Of a stretch of DNA of 64,000 nt, positions 48,878 through 60,974 are shown piece by piece. A program made the translations under genes and the position numbers. Under the pieces are notes generated by a model. It was given only the letters and a program-made list of their open reading frames with translations, did not search any database and was not told where the DNA came from. Numbering within the stretch: the stretch's first letter is position 1; each line of letters begins with the position of its first letter. Source of the stretch: Engraulis encrasicolus (Eukaryota > Chordata > Actinopteri > Clupeiformes > Engraulidae); NCBI RefSeq assembly GCF_034702125.1, contig NC_085861.1, forward strand, positions 4,079,645-4,143,644, read 5' to 3'.

Positions 48878-51800
48878 CTGGAAAAGGAATACACAGGAAG
48901 GAAGCAGGTTGATCTACACTAGTATTTCTCAACGGGGGCCATACAGCCCCCCAGGGGGCATTGGGGAGGTTGAGAAGGATACAGTTGAGAGAGGGAGTAT
49001 TAGTCCACTGAAATATTTAAATAGTAATGGGGGCGTTGGCAGGCTCAGGATGTGGTCGAGGGGGATGCCCAGGAGGCGTTTGTTCAAAAAAGGTTGAGAA
49101 GCACTGATCTACACCCATACATTTATTTAACAATAGATGGTGGAACGTATGTGGATATTTTTAAATTTGGATTTAAAAAAGAAAAAGAAAATCTTTTACG
49201 TATATCTGTAAACACAACATATGGATAAAAATAAAATGGAATCAATTGTGATAGGTAGGCTAGCTTACACTTAAAGGGACACTGTGCAGGAAATGGTCAA
49301 AAAAGGTACTGCAACTATGCTGCTAATTGAAACTCGGCTGCCTGTTGCCAAATTTGATCTTTACAAGAACGTTTACTAAGTAATAAACAAATATTTTCTA
49401 GTATGGTCCAAGTAGAGTCATTTTTGCAGCTAAAAATGGCTAATTTTGGAAATTCAAAATGGCGGACCATGGAGAAGATCCCCCTTTTCATGTATGAAAA
49501 GTGCAATTTTTCCAGTCATAATGAATACTTAGAATTTGATGGTGGTGGTAAGTAGTCATGAAAAAGGTAACATTAGTGAATGGCCTGCATGAATTCTGGA
49601 AATAAACAACTAAAAATCTCACACAGTGTCCCTTTAAGTGCCCTGAAAGGAACAGTCAGCCCTTTTTTTGGTTTTCACATAATTGCAGTATTTCCATAGC
49701 CTCGTGCGCCATCCTACGTACTCCCGCCAAGACACTTGGCTCCGCACTACGTCTGGTACCTGTCTAGCCTGATAAACCAGTCTGCTAGTACCTGTCCTCT
49801 GTGGAGCGATGTTGACCAGTAGGATTTTCACCGGTGTTCTGACAAACGGCCCTACATTGTCATTTTCCTACGGTAAGATGTTCTGTCAGACATGTCTGTT
49901 AAACGGTCCTACATCGCCATAGATAGACGTCAGACATGTTTGTTCAACAACTTAGAAGTTAAATCCTGATTTTTCCGAAAATGCCCTTCCTGCTTCCTGC
50001 AATCGCGTCAGATCAAACAAAGTCCAGACCATGAATATGAAATGGAAATGGTAGTATTATGGGATGGTCAGGACCAGGCTAGTATTTCCAAGTATTACTC
50101 ATGAATGTGCATATGTTCTTCTTAGTGTTTTCAGTAGGCCTACTTAGATTTATTGGATCAGAATTATTAGCACAGCTTAGCATAATCACTGGAAGTAAAT
50201 GGGAGCATCAAGCATCAAGGCACAAGTGATCACAGGACAGCATTAATGTAAATAGTTGTTTTGCATGAATTTTACATTCATTTTAGAGTACTTTATTAGT
50301 TCATTTGATGATGTTTTGTTTGCTCCTATAGACTTGCATTGTTATGCATAGATTTGGGATTATGCATAAACTAGGCAATGCAAACACATACAGAATATCC
50401 TATTATATTTTACCGGGACGTACAGTACATATGAGCAATTTCTTGAAATTTTGTGGATTCTGTTTTTTGTAAGGGTTTTTTTAACACTCTGTTTATGTGT
50501 AGGCCTAAACGAGAGGCAGAGACTGATGTGTTTCCAAAAATATCCATATCTGTGTAAACAGCCTCTAATGTTCCTGTTGTACCTGTGAGGTGGCCAGTGG
50601 AGTAGCAGACAGGTGGAGAGGTGGACAGGAAGGGGAGGAGCCCTGGTTGGGAAGGTACATCACCTGCGGAAAAGAATATTGCAGTTATAATATCAATCTA
50701 AAACCTATTTGCTGTGAATATCATGAGCTAATATCGTGGTGGCGTGGACGAATGGAGATGCACCTCCCTATCAAATATATTGTAAGGGACTGTTCGTAAT
50801 TTACCGGGGGGGAGGGCTGGTGCGTAGGGGGGGGAGGGCCATGATGAAAAAAAATGAGGTGGAGGGGAGGGCCATGGCAAAAAAAATCGGAGTTAGGGGG
50901 AGGGCCATGGAAAAAAAACCGAATTTATTTTATTTTATTTTTATTTATTTTTTTAAACAATAATAAAACATGTTCTGAAACACATCGCTTTGCGATGCAA
51001 GGTCCCGGTGCATACTATAGCACTGAAGCGTGTATCTGTAGTCAAAAAACTATCAGGTGCAGCTACTGTAGATTGCCCGCGCTGACTCTCTTTCACTGTA
51101 GGATTGCTAGTGCTACGGAGGAACATTGAGCATCATAGAAAATGCCCGTGAGCAAATATCAAACTAGCTGATGTGAACTATATGGGCTAAACAGTTTGGG
51201 AAGTTTTGACAACGAATTGGATGGGCATTTCCAGAGGAATTTTGGAGAGGTGTTGTAGTCAACTGGTGGTCACAGCCTCTGGTAAGCCATGATTTTATTT
51301 ATTGGCACCGCCGTGTGCTTACATTTGTGTTCAAAGAACTTCAAAGACCCCAACCAGACCGGAAAGAACAGTACCTAGGCCTAGACATTTGGCCTAGACG
51401 TACTTTGGTAGAACGGTGCAGTGACGCGAGTTTGTTTGTTTAGCTTGTGGTGTCAAGGTAGTAATAAAAGTGGTATTAAGGGCGATGTGTTGGCCATGCA
51501 TCATAAGGTCTTGAAACCATTGGAGGAGCTAAACTTGTTGTGAAGAGAAGTCTCATCACTTTGGTGAACAAAAACGGACCAACTAAGCAAGGAATTATGT
51601 ACATTTAAAGCGTGACGGGAGAAGGGAATGTCACCAAAGTTGTGCATCGTGTCAGGTAAGAAGTGACTTTTGTTTCTTGCTGTGGAGATTGGATTCGTAG
51701 AAGCGTGTATTGGTATGCTAGGTCTTGCCTGTTGCTGGTGAAGTAGTCTAGCTTAGCCTCGGAGTTGGCTATGGGGTGAATCTGAAGGAGAGCACAGCCG

Positions 51801-54800
51801 ATGGTGTGTCTGGCTATCATCACAGTTGTCAAAGTTGAATTGCCGCGGTGTGTAATGGCTGTGCTATTGTTGGATGTTTTGGAATGTTGTACTGGTTCTG
51901 TTTTGGCAATTTGTTCCTTTTGCCTCTTGCTGCTGATTTGACCACCATAGCACCGCCACCACCTATTAATGCGTCTTAATGGCCTACGTTAAATGCAAAC
52001 TATTGGCTTTCTCACTCTCCCTGTATCAATAGCCAGCAATGGCTCGAGCTGCTTTGGCGCTTAGCCTACTTCTTGCTCCGATCACATCCCGAACTCTTTG
52101 GCCGTCAGAGTGTAGAGCTATGCCTGTGTGTGTGCGTGCGTGCTTTTATGCGCGGTCTGGGAGACCGAGATGCACCTGATCCACAGTCGCAATTGCAAGA
52201 AAATCTAAATTATTTGAAAGCCCGGTCACCTCTCACGAGTGCATCGCATAGCCTAGTCAAAGCATTTCTTCTAATTTCACACATTGCACACTGCCCATGC
52301 TGAAGAGACAAACTGTCAAGGCAGCGCGATTTGCTCTTGAGCCCTCACCTCCACATCAGGTGCGCGTTTCACTTCCGCAAGAAGAACATTAATAGTGTCA
52401 AAGTGAGATGTTAAAGAAAAAAAAGTTAAATCTAGCCATCCTTGTTTAGGCTACATAAAACATGAGGAAGTTATTCAGATGTGATTCGCCATTCCTCACC
52501 CTAAAATTGATTAGAACGCAGGAAATAGCATCTAAAAAACAGATTTTTTTTTCACAGCACCCCCTGGTCAAAACCAGTTCCTGCGTCCCTGGCTTCGCTA
52601 CTGTGCTGAACATGTAAAACGTACCTTGTGAAAGGCGCTGCTTGTCGAGCAGGGAAATATTGAAGCTACGGTGGGGAAACTCTCTCCACTTTGTAGTTTA
52701 CAGTAGTAACAACTCGGACATTGGTATTGAAATGGAAGTTTTTATTATCATTATTATTATTATTATTATTATTATTTTCACTTAACACGTAAAAAAAATA
52801 GTGAAGGCAATTTGTCTTGGTGACAGTGGAGTTAAAAGGCATCCCATGCAGCCGCAGAGGTAGATTCTTGCGGCTTCTCATAGGTATCCACTGATATCGA
52901 TAGCACAACCGCCCTTGATGTAGGCTACTCTGACTGTTCTCATGATGGTTGTTCATCTACCAATTTGAAATATATATATTTTTTATCTGTAGGGGGAGGG
53001 CCATGGGAAAACAAAATTGAAGTGGGGGGAGGGCCATGGGGAAAAAAATTGAGGTGGAGGGGGGGGGCCATGATTTTTTTTTTGACCGGACTTCCAGCGC
53101 ACCAGCCCTCCCCCCCCGGTAAATAACGTACAGTCCCTAAGATCTTTCCCTTTTGATGCGCTGATGACCTGTGATATTCATCAGCTGTTTTCAAATCATG
53201 TAAGCCATCATCTGCTGTCTCAATGTAAATGGGTAGTGAAATGATATGAAAAAAGAAAGGAAATACGCCCTACGCGCTCCTAATTTGACAATCCGGTGCA
53301 ACCAGAGCAGTGTGCACACTATTTGCATTTATGTAAGTAGATTGACACATCAATTTCCCTCTGGGAATCAATAAAGTTTATCTACTCTAAATCCCCATGG
53401 TATCAGGGTGGTAGCCAGGCCGTGCCCTCCTAGTGAAGTACTTTCTGAGTTCCCGCAAATACGGTGACTCCTCCCATTTTGTTGGGAAGCAAACAAACAT
53501 TAGCAAACCAAGGGAGGCCATTTAGGAAATGCCGTTTGGGAAATATTCATTGTTATGCTCTTGGTCAGACCAAGTCTCGAAGAGATTTGAAAATCGATGA
53601 TAATCAGGCTATCAGGGTGGTACCCTGCGTGGCAGCCACTGCCGCCACGGGTGTGTGTATGGGTGAATGTCAGGCATACATTGTAAATCACTTTGAGTGC
53701 CAGAAGGAGTGGACAGGCACTTTTAAGGTAGTCCAGTTACCATTTATACACATGTTAATTTCTCAAATGAACTTCCCCAAAGCCTTACATGATCCCTAAT
53801 GAATTGAAACGGAAACAGAAATTATCCACTTCCTTAAAATTAACCACAGTTTGACTGTGGCACGTCTTGATCAGATGCAACCAGATTATTTCACTTTTTG
53901 ACAACTGACTTTTATTATTTGTTGGTTCAGTCTTTACCTGTGGGTTCAGTGAAGCAGCAGTCTGATGGGCGGCTGGAATAGAGGAGTACGCCTGGCTTGG
54001 TATGTATCTCACCAGCTACAAAACCAAATACAAACAGGTAATAATAATAACACTGCATGTGACAGATGTGGCGAGTAGGGGGTGCTATTGGACTGCTTTG
54101 GTTTACAGTAACACTCACTCACCTGAGTATCGGTGCAACAGGAGGTGGCTTTGCAGGCGAAGGCTGACACACAAATGGAGACAATGAACTGCAGCACAGA
54201 CAACACCAGCATCACCCCAGCAATACCCTGTACTGCTCTGTGGTGACGAAGGAAACACAACTACATTACAACTTTTTTTTTTTTGGAGATTTTTTTTGGT
54301 CTATTAAAACTTTATTGATGATAGGACAGTGTGAGAGGTGGACAGGAAGCAAATGGGGAGAGAGATGGGGAGGGGTTGGCAAAGGAACCAGGGTCGAACC
54401 CGGGTCGGCTGCATGGCAGATGAGTACCCTACCGGTTGGCCAAGGCAGGGCCTACATTACAATTGTAACAGCTGTGGTGCACATGTGACAAGAGGAATCT
54501 TAAATAGCATGTAACTGTAGCCTACTTTACTCAATAACTTTTAGCTGGTTAGACTTTATACTTTGACTTCACTATGTTTCAAGCAAAACACATTACTTTT
54601 CACAGCGTTACATTGACAGAATCCTTCCCTTTTTATTTTTACATCAATTCTCAAATACATGTAAGATATTGAAAGGTCAGAGTGCAACGACGGTAACAGA
54701 CTATGACAGACCAATCAGTGCTCATGGCGCAATTAGCTGCGGTTCAATACTTCCTGTTGTGAATGGTAGTTTGTGTGTGTGGTTGAGTGTGATATGACAA

Positions 54801-57800
54801 ATGCAGTAGCCGATTGTTTTGTCTCCAAAGTGATAACCACAGGCTATCCTCCTGACTACCAGGGGAAAAAAAGTTCACAATTCTTTGTTTTTTTTTAAAT
54901 TCCCCAATTGTTTGAAGGCATCAAATGAGATTGGCAACATTTTTTTCAAAATTGTATTATTTATTTTAAAGATTTTATGTGTCCATTACAGTGGACATTG
55001 GAAGGCCATATTGAAGTTTCAATCTTGTAAACAAACGTGTTGGCTGCATAAAAGCACAAAGACCATTTAGAAATGTTTTGTTGTTTCCGTCGATATTGCG
55101 TGTATTCGGCCACGCATGTTATTTTTTTGTGCATTCTTAACAACAACAGCATTAGTTATGAAATTATGAAATTAGTTATGAAGTGCGTCCTATGATGCAG
55201 TGCGTCTTGTGTGTGAAAAAAGTCACGGTCCTTGGTGGTGTGTCTTTTAACCCAGTACGTCTTTTGGTCCCGAAAATACGGTAAATAAATCATATTTGTA
55301 TTACATTCACTTTACTCTCATATTCTTTTTTGTTAGGCTTTTCCGAATACCATCATATGTGCCACATTAGTATAGATGTTTACCGTTAGTTGAAATACTT
55401 GAAAAAAGTAAAAGTGTTCCAAACTGCCTGAAAGCCTCTGAGAGGCCCTAGACTCCAGAGGGTTAACTGAAGGAGAGGTGTAAAATAAGCTTTTTTAAAA
55501 AGAAAGAAAAAAAAAGGGACAGTATCATAAGGTAATTTTACTTGCATAGCACATTAAAACACATATGCAATTCAATGTGCTTTGCAAAAAAGTAAGACAA
55601 TTGTACAATTTTGGTATAAGCAGACAGAAATGCACAATTTTAATGCACCATGATGAGTGCCTGGTTTCTTTCACAGTCGTTGTCATAGTAGCCGTGCCTA
55701 TAGTCACTGGAATACCTGTAGCAGCCATAGATGCCGCCGATGAAAACGAAATCAAAACTGTGCAGAATGATGGCAATCCCTGCGGTGATCGTGCTGAAGA
55801 TGTTCATCCCCAGTGATGCTCTGACCTGCGTGAACACATGACCTTTATTATGAAACAGAGTTAATGGCATTTCAATTATACAATGAGGACCGCCTCACGC
55901 AGTATGAACACTGTACAGTATAGAAGTGAAGAGATGACATCAGGGGTGCGTTTCCCCAATGTTAGCATTGAACTACACATGTACTTTGTAGTTATCTACT
56001 TACTTCAAGGCGAAATCCGTGCATTTCTCGAAACCTTACTATTCCCACAGTAAGCCCAAAGTAGTGTGGCTACTTTCCTGAGTCCACACCGCTACTTACT
56101 TTCTTGGCATTGCAGTGCGTGACCAAAGAAGCAACAAGAGATAAGCATGATTGCCGAGTCATGATTCAGCTGTTTCCTCCTAAATTCAGTGCGTGAAGTA
56201 GAAAGCAATAGTGTACAACCACCACCAGCACATTTGATTGGATGTCACGACACCGTGACTCCGCTGTTTCCTCCACAACACACCTTGTAATTTCTTTGTG
56301 AAAAAACATGGCCGTGGCATTACAATCTGACACCGTCCGCACCAATAATGCAGTATTATCTGCATGCCGATTGGATTTCGTTTCATTCCGAGGTGTAATT
56401 TGTAAAATATTTGGACAATAAAGTTGTGGTTACTCCCAGAAAATCATCTGTTGAAGTGTGATATCCCAAATAAATTTTGACTCGTATTTCATTACATAGC
56501 CTAGTGGTATTCACGCTTGCATCCCAATGGGAAAACAGAAGCCACGCAGGTTCGAATCCACATGATAATAGATAATTCATGTTGTGCATTACCAACACAC
56601 ACGTGCAGCCAAGGGAAAATGTGTTACACTGTAGGGTCCAAAACACGATTTCACGAGATGTTGTCAACATGCTGCACACTGGTTTCGAACCCGCGTGGCT
56701 CGCGTCTTCCCATTGATAGGCAAGCGTAAATACCCCTAGGCTATGAAATGAAATTCGCGCTAAAAAAATTTAAGTACTTGACACGTAAGCCAGTGCATTT
56801 CCGGGAGTAACCAATACTTTCTAATCTAAATATTTCACAAATTACACATCGAAATGAGACGCAATTCAATCGGTATACAGCTAAAAGTATATTATTAGTG
56901 TGGGATTCATCAGATTCCAAGGATATGACGGTTTTTTTTCACGAACAAATGACATGACGTGAATTTGTGTTCTGAACACTCTCGCAGCTGTATCATCACT
57001 TTGTGTGCATGTCGATTGATTTTCATCGCTTTTGCACCACAGGATTAAAAGATATTGACACATTTGTGGTCAAATATGTACTACAAGTTTAGCTAATGGG
57101 TGGAGTCACACTCTGAAGTAGACTAGCGCTGTGTGTTACTTGGGGTGGCTGAGGTGATGTCTGGACTCAATGGATCTACTCCAGCTGTACTTCAACTTCA
57201 CTGTCGAGATACGGATAGGAGGCGCCTCACTTTCAAAGTCACCACTACTTCAGAGTGCACATTACTCCAAGCAGTAGTTACTTCGTGTGCTAACGTTCGA
57301 GACACAGGAGTTAGCAACTTTTATAGTATCTACTCTGCAAAGTTGCTAACCGACTAGCTACTTCGCCTTTGAGAAATCTACCCCAGATCAGCCACAGTAG
57401 TATGAAGTCATTATCATGTTAATTGCCAAAGACCACCAATAGTTTATTGATTATATTTAAAATGTATTTTAATGTACAATTAAAACGAATAAAAAATATG
57501 AAACAGTAAACATACTGTATGTATAGAGGCTTCAGTAACACTTTGTAATAGTGTCTGCTTGTAAAGACTTAACTAATGATAAACAAAACATTAACACATT
57601 TGTTTTATTATTAACTAAATTCCATTCATGCTGTATAAAATATCTACAAGTAATATGTTCAAGATTCTACTAACCTTATAACAGAGTATTTGTATTCATT
57701 TACAAATACTTTGTAAATGTTTGATAAAGATAAACATAACATTTCTCAGTCCTTTAAAAAAATAATATAATGTTTTGTTCCTCCTTTGTTCATTATCTTC

Positions 57801-58275
57801 TAAGTGTTATTAATGCTTTATAAACATATAAAGGGTTCTCGAAACTTCTATTGTACACATATAATATTATTAGAAATTGAAATAGTAGGGTTAGACCGTC
57901 TTCTATACTCACCAAGCACAAATTCGGGGACTTACTGGCTCCTACAGTAAGTCCACCTGCGACCATGTACTGAAATGAAAAACAGAACATCATTTTAATT
58001 TATTATCAAAACTGAACAGAATGAATAGACACACTATAGAAATAGAAACCGTATTCTTTCTATCTGGAGATTTTAAAACAGGGCATATAGATGGCATATA
58101 CCATAGGCCTTTGTGATATAAATTTGGCAATAAAGGGAATAGGTAAGATCACACTCTTCTTTTTCTTTTTTCTTTTTCTTTTTATTTATCCATTGCTGGG
58201 TCAGACGTTTCGGCTGCAAGAGCCTTCATCAGTGTTGCCTTGCAATGTGTGAAGAAAACGAAAAAGAAAAAGAAA

Positions 58276-58365
<90 letters not shown>

Positions 58366-60974
58366 CACCTGGTCATACACACAACACATAACAGGAAGAC
58401 AGGACAAATACATAATAAATAAGAGCTAAGAAATAAATAAAAAAATAAAATAAAATAAAATAAAAACAGTCCATCATAAAAACACACAAAGAATCTCAAC
58501 AACATTATAAAACATTAAAAAGTCACTCAGCAGCTGTTGTCAAAAATTCTGATAGCTGCAGGAATAAAAGATCTTCTAAACCTTTCGGTGGAGCATCTCG
58601 GTAGGAGGAGTGAGTGTGATCTATTCCCTTTGTTACTTGATGACTTCAGAGACGCACCAACTAGGCTGAAGAGCGCGGTGTGTGGGAGATAACTTTGTGA
58701 TATAAATTACTCCAAAGGTTTTTTGGTTATATCTGCATACCTAGATACAGTACCTTGAACTGGTATGGTGAAGGCCTAATTGGCATAACACCAATATATT
58801 GTATATGTATGTATATATCGTATATCGCAGGGTCGGTTCTAGTCAGTTTGATGCAGGTTGCACACTTACTACTAGACCTACTACTACTACTACTACTACT
58901 ACTACGTACTACTACTACTACTACTACTATTACTACTACTAATAGTACTACGTACTACTACCAAATATTCTTTTAATTCTAATCCTTGACTGCCTCTCTG
59001 CTACTACTACAATTTAAGAATTGGCATCTGTAAGAATAGCATTGTACATTTTATCGAGCACATTTTATTCATTACCTACATGTACCGATTGCCCATGAAT
59101 AATCATTTTCAATGTTAAGTTGAATGTTTTATTTTGTTTGGTGTTCTAATTTTGTGGGACTTTTGTACAGGTTGTTTGATGCCCACAAGACATTTGGCGC
59201 CATACCGCCTTGTCTGCCTATGCCTATCACCAACCCTGGTCTATTGTCTACATATGCTACACAAAATACATTATAGGCCATATATTGCCTAGCCTGGCGA
59301 CGCCATCCTATGTACTCCACCCAAAGATTTTGGTTCCGCACCTAGTCTGGCAAAACCCTCCTAGCTCGGTTCGCTCACTGTTTAGCCAATCAGCAAACAG
59401 TTGAGAGGGGTGACGCAGAACTCACCCACGAAGTCCGTTACTGATCGGTTAAGGTAACACTATTCAGTTCAGTTCAGTTTGGTTTATTTCATAGGGACAG
59501 ATACACATTATGTAGGCTATGCAAGCCCAACAGAATAGCATCATAGCATTTATAGCCTTGGGTAATTTCCAATGCCCGTCCCTATATTCACACTACATTC
59601 ACAGTGACTCGATGACTCCCCCCTACATAAACAGTTCTCTGATCAGATACGTAGGTTAGGTGATGAGGCGGTCGTGACGAATGGCGACGAGTGGCGAGTG
59701 CGCTGCATTTGATGTCATGGCGATTCTATGGCGGCGGGAGTTACGTTCATCATGTTAGTGTTTAGCTTACGCAGGCTATTTGAGCAGTGAATGGCTGCCA
59801 GACGGTGGAATCGTAAAATAGGCTATAAATAGATCTAGCGACCGCATATAGATACTACAGTGTTGATTTATCCTTCGATTCTCAATATCTACATACATAA
59901 GTGTCAGAATAAAGAGCATTTTAAGGTAGTAACTTGGGTGGCAGCCATGTTTGTTTCCCTGTTGAGAGGGAGGTGGTGCACAGCATTTTGGGTATAAGGG
60001 CCTGGGCCTCTACACATTGGCTCCGACAGCACTGCGGAGCACTTTCGCTTCCGACTCAATTCTGACCCCCAAACCCAATTTCACACGAACATAGCATGGA
60101 TAATCAATGGGCGACTCCGACAAAATAGAACTTGCCTCTAATCGCTTACCGACATCCACGAATGTCCGTGGACGTCGGCGCCGGTGTGCGGGGTTGTATT
60201 GACAACAATGGAATCGAACTTTGGGGGAGCAGTGCTCCACACTTTGGCGGAGCCGATGTTTGAAGGCCCTTAGACGGCACCAAGTCAGCATCTGATGTTG
60301 CCCTCAACATATCCCTGCTATGCCCACAAATGCAACGAACTGCCAAGGGAGGAAATATAGCAATTTTTCATTTGGAATTACACTTGATGACTCAATGTCC
60401 AGTTAGCTCACTGGAAGGACCTTTCCTGATTCAAATGCAGCCTATATTGTAACAGCCATGCTAATAAAGTATTCGGCAATGAATTTAAATGGCAGAGTAA
60501 CATCAGACCATCCCGAAGTCAACAGTCGGCTTTCGACCAGGTTATATATCGCCCAACCCTAGCTTGAAGTGTAAAGACAGAAAGGCATGTTGAATAAAAC
60601 TCACAATGATTGCTCCCCAGAACATGACACCAGAGAAGATGGAAATAGTCATGGCATAACATGCATTCACAACTCCAAACAGCAGTACAACCACACCGAT
60701 CATTATTTGAACCGTCTGAAATAAAAGCAAACAGAGGGCCATGTTAACATTTAATTATTATCTCAGAAAGGTTGACATAGTGTGATCCTGGTTCACTCTG
60801 GAATGACTAGACTGGTTACTGTGTTGTACATACCCCCAGGGCCATTGGTTTTCCAATGAGGAATTTATGATGGTCGACGGTTGGTGCAGTTCCACTAGTT
60901 GGCTGCTGTGCATGTTGTGGGTACGTATGAGTCACAACAGTAAATCCCCCAGCAGGAGCAACTACGGCGGCCAT
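48824..60974 (-). CDS. MS4A-like gene 3, four-pass membrane protein (all exons in window)
   Basis: Coding exons on the minus strand: 60834-60974, 60605-60715, 57913-57969, 55649-55825, about 54123-54227, 53938-54015, 50583-50663 and 48824-48877, giving about 267 residues. N-terminus MAAVVAPAGGFTVVTH; segment 1 TVQIMIGVVVLLFGVV; segment 2 YMVAGGLTVGASKSPNLCL; segment 3 VRASLGMNIFSTITAGIAII; segment 4 GIAGVMLVLSVLQF then VSAFACKATSCC. The loop between segments 3 and 4 is tyrosine- and cysteine-containing and longer than in gene 2. The tail ends TPAAFPPTVEPPAYSKS, proline-rich as in many MS4A proteins. The junction of segment 3 and 4 exons is uncertain because the first acceptor (54238) would shift frame; an acceptor ten bases on keeps phase 0. 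Introns carry a SINE and a Harbinger-like element not found in gene 2. Confidence 0.85.
48919..49105. mobile_element. hAT-like MITE in last intron of MS4A gene 3
   Basis: Counterpart of 19112-19324 with GATCTACA duplications; internally shorter by a small deletion. Confidence 0.78.
49275..49633. mobile_element. piggyBac-like MITE, gene 3 only
   Basis: 359 bases between TTAA sites (49271-49274, 49634-49637), ends AGGGACACTGTG / CACAGTGTCCCT. Gene 2 has the empty site (tacacttaagtcccc, 20906-20920). Confidence 0.87.
50583..50663 (-). CDS. MS4A gene 3, cytoplasmic tail exon 2
   Basis: 27 codons, VMYLPNQGSSPSCPPLHLSA then TPLATSQ, phase 0 at both ends; contains an 8-base tandem repeat (ggtggaga / ggtggaca) that gene 2 has once. 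Confidence 0.77.
50786..53137. mobile_element. Harbinger-like 2.35-kb element, gene 3 only
   Basis: Inverted ends of about 40 bases starting GGGACTGT(T/A)CGT(A/T)ATTTACC followed by G-runs, with a 3-base duplication TAA (50783-50785, 53138-53140). Gene 2 has the uninterrupted site (attgtaagatctttccc, 22020-22036). A 3-base TWA target is typical of PIF/Harbinger elements. Subterminal repeats read GGAGGGCCATG. A TTA microsatellite lies at 52745-52776. No transposase frame found. Confidence 0.82.
53938..54015 (-). CDS. MS4A gene 3, cytoplasmic tail exon 1
   Basis: 26 codons, LVRYIPSQAYSSIPAAHQ then TAASLNPQ; gtaaag donor. Confidence 0.77.
54123..54227 (-). CDS. MS4A gene 3, membrane segment 4 exon
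   Basis: GIAGVMLVLSVLQFIVS to CCTDTQ. The upper boundary is uncertain: acceptors end at 54238 (ccacag) or 54228 (tacag). Confidence 0.78.
54261..54462 (-). mobile_element. tRNA-derived SINE, gene 3 only, with exact target duplication
   Basis: Body 54272-54451. On the minus strand it starts with a tRNA-like head (A-box TGGCCAACCGGTAGGGTA, B-box GGGTTCGACCC), followed by a body and an A-rich tail with AATAAAG. The 11-base duplication CTACATTACAA lies at 54261-54271 and 54452-54462. Gene 2 lacks it at the same intron point. Confidence 0.9.
54463..55648. other. Rest of MS4A gene 3 intron between segment 3 and 4 exons
   Basis: AT-rich, partly matching the start of the gene 2 intron. A remnant of the ACTGTCC-type MITE (GGGACAGTATCA) is near 55505-55530. 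No exon seen. Confidence 0.5.
55649..55825 (-). CDS. MS4A gene 3, membrane segment 3 exon with full loop
   Basis: 59 codons from VRASLGM to CERNQALIM. The loop contains YGCYRYSSDYRHGYYDNDC. The donor used here (gtgcat) gives phase 0; an alternative donor inside the loop (CTACAG then gtattc) would shorten it. Confidence 0.75.
55943..57385. mobile_element. 1.4-kb insertion in MS4A gene 3 intron
   Basis: Genes 1 and 2 run from gacatc directly to ggatcagcc; gene 3 has 1.44 kb between. Ends GGGGTGCGTTTCCC and GAGAAATCTACCCC resemble the MITE at 9994-10131 and GCTACTT / TTAGCAACTT motifs recur inside. No transposase frame seen. Confidence 0.65.
57913..57969 (-). CDS. MS4A gene 3, membrane segment 2 exon
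   Basis: 57 bases, one residue different from genes 1 and 2 (A for V). Confidence 0.9.
58140..58690. repeat. Insert with TTTCGGC motif, GA array and LINE 3' end in MS4A gene 3 intron
   Basis: CAGACGTTTCGGCTGCAAGA and TTCATCAGTGTTGC (58203-58237) lie between CTTTTT and AAAAAG inverted arms; then a GA array (58277-58362); then a minus-strand frame with STERFRRSFIPAAIRIFDNS before a stop, like the C-terminus of fish LINE polymerases. Absent from units 1 and 2. Confidence 0.55.
58870..58962. repeat. TAC trinucleotide microsatellite
   Basis: About 90 bases of TAC repeats with a few interruptions. Confidence 0.93.
58963..59570. other. Unit 3-specific intron DNA
   Basis: Includes AGCCTGGCGACGCCATCCTA ... 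CTAGTCTGGC (59290-59352), a relative of the MITE at 20973-21327. No exon seen. Confidence 0.5.
60605..60715 (-). CDS. MS4A gene 3, membrane segment 1 exon
   Basis: 111 bases; differs from genes 1 and 2 in the short outer loop (NACYAM in place of TAFNAQ). Confidence 0.9.
60834..60974 (-). CDS. MS4A gene 3, N-terminal exon
   Basis: 47 codons from the ATG at 60974; acceptor at 60989, gtatgt donor. Confidence 0.87.

Noticed and set aside
58201..58422. Open frames of repeated ER or SL residues (also 40199-40447)
   Set aside because: They read through GA microsatellites.
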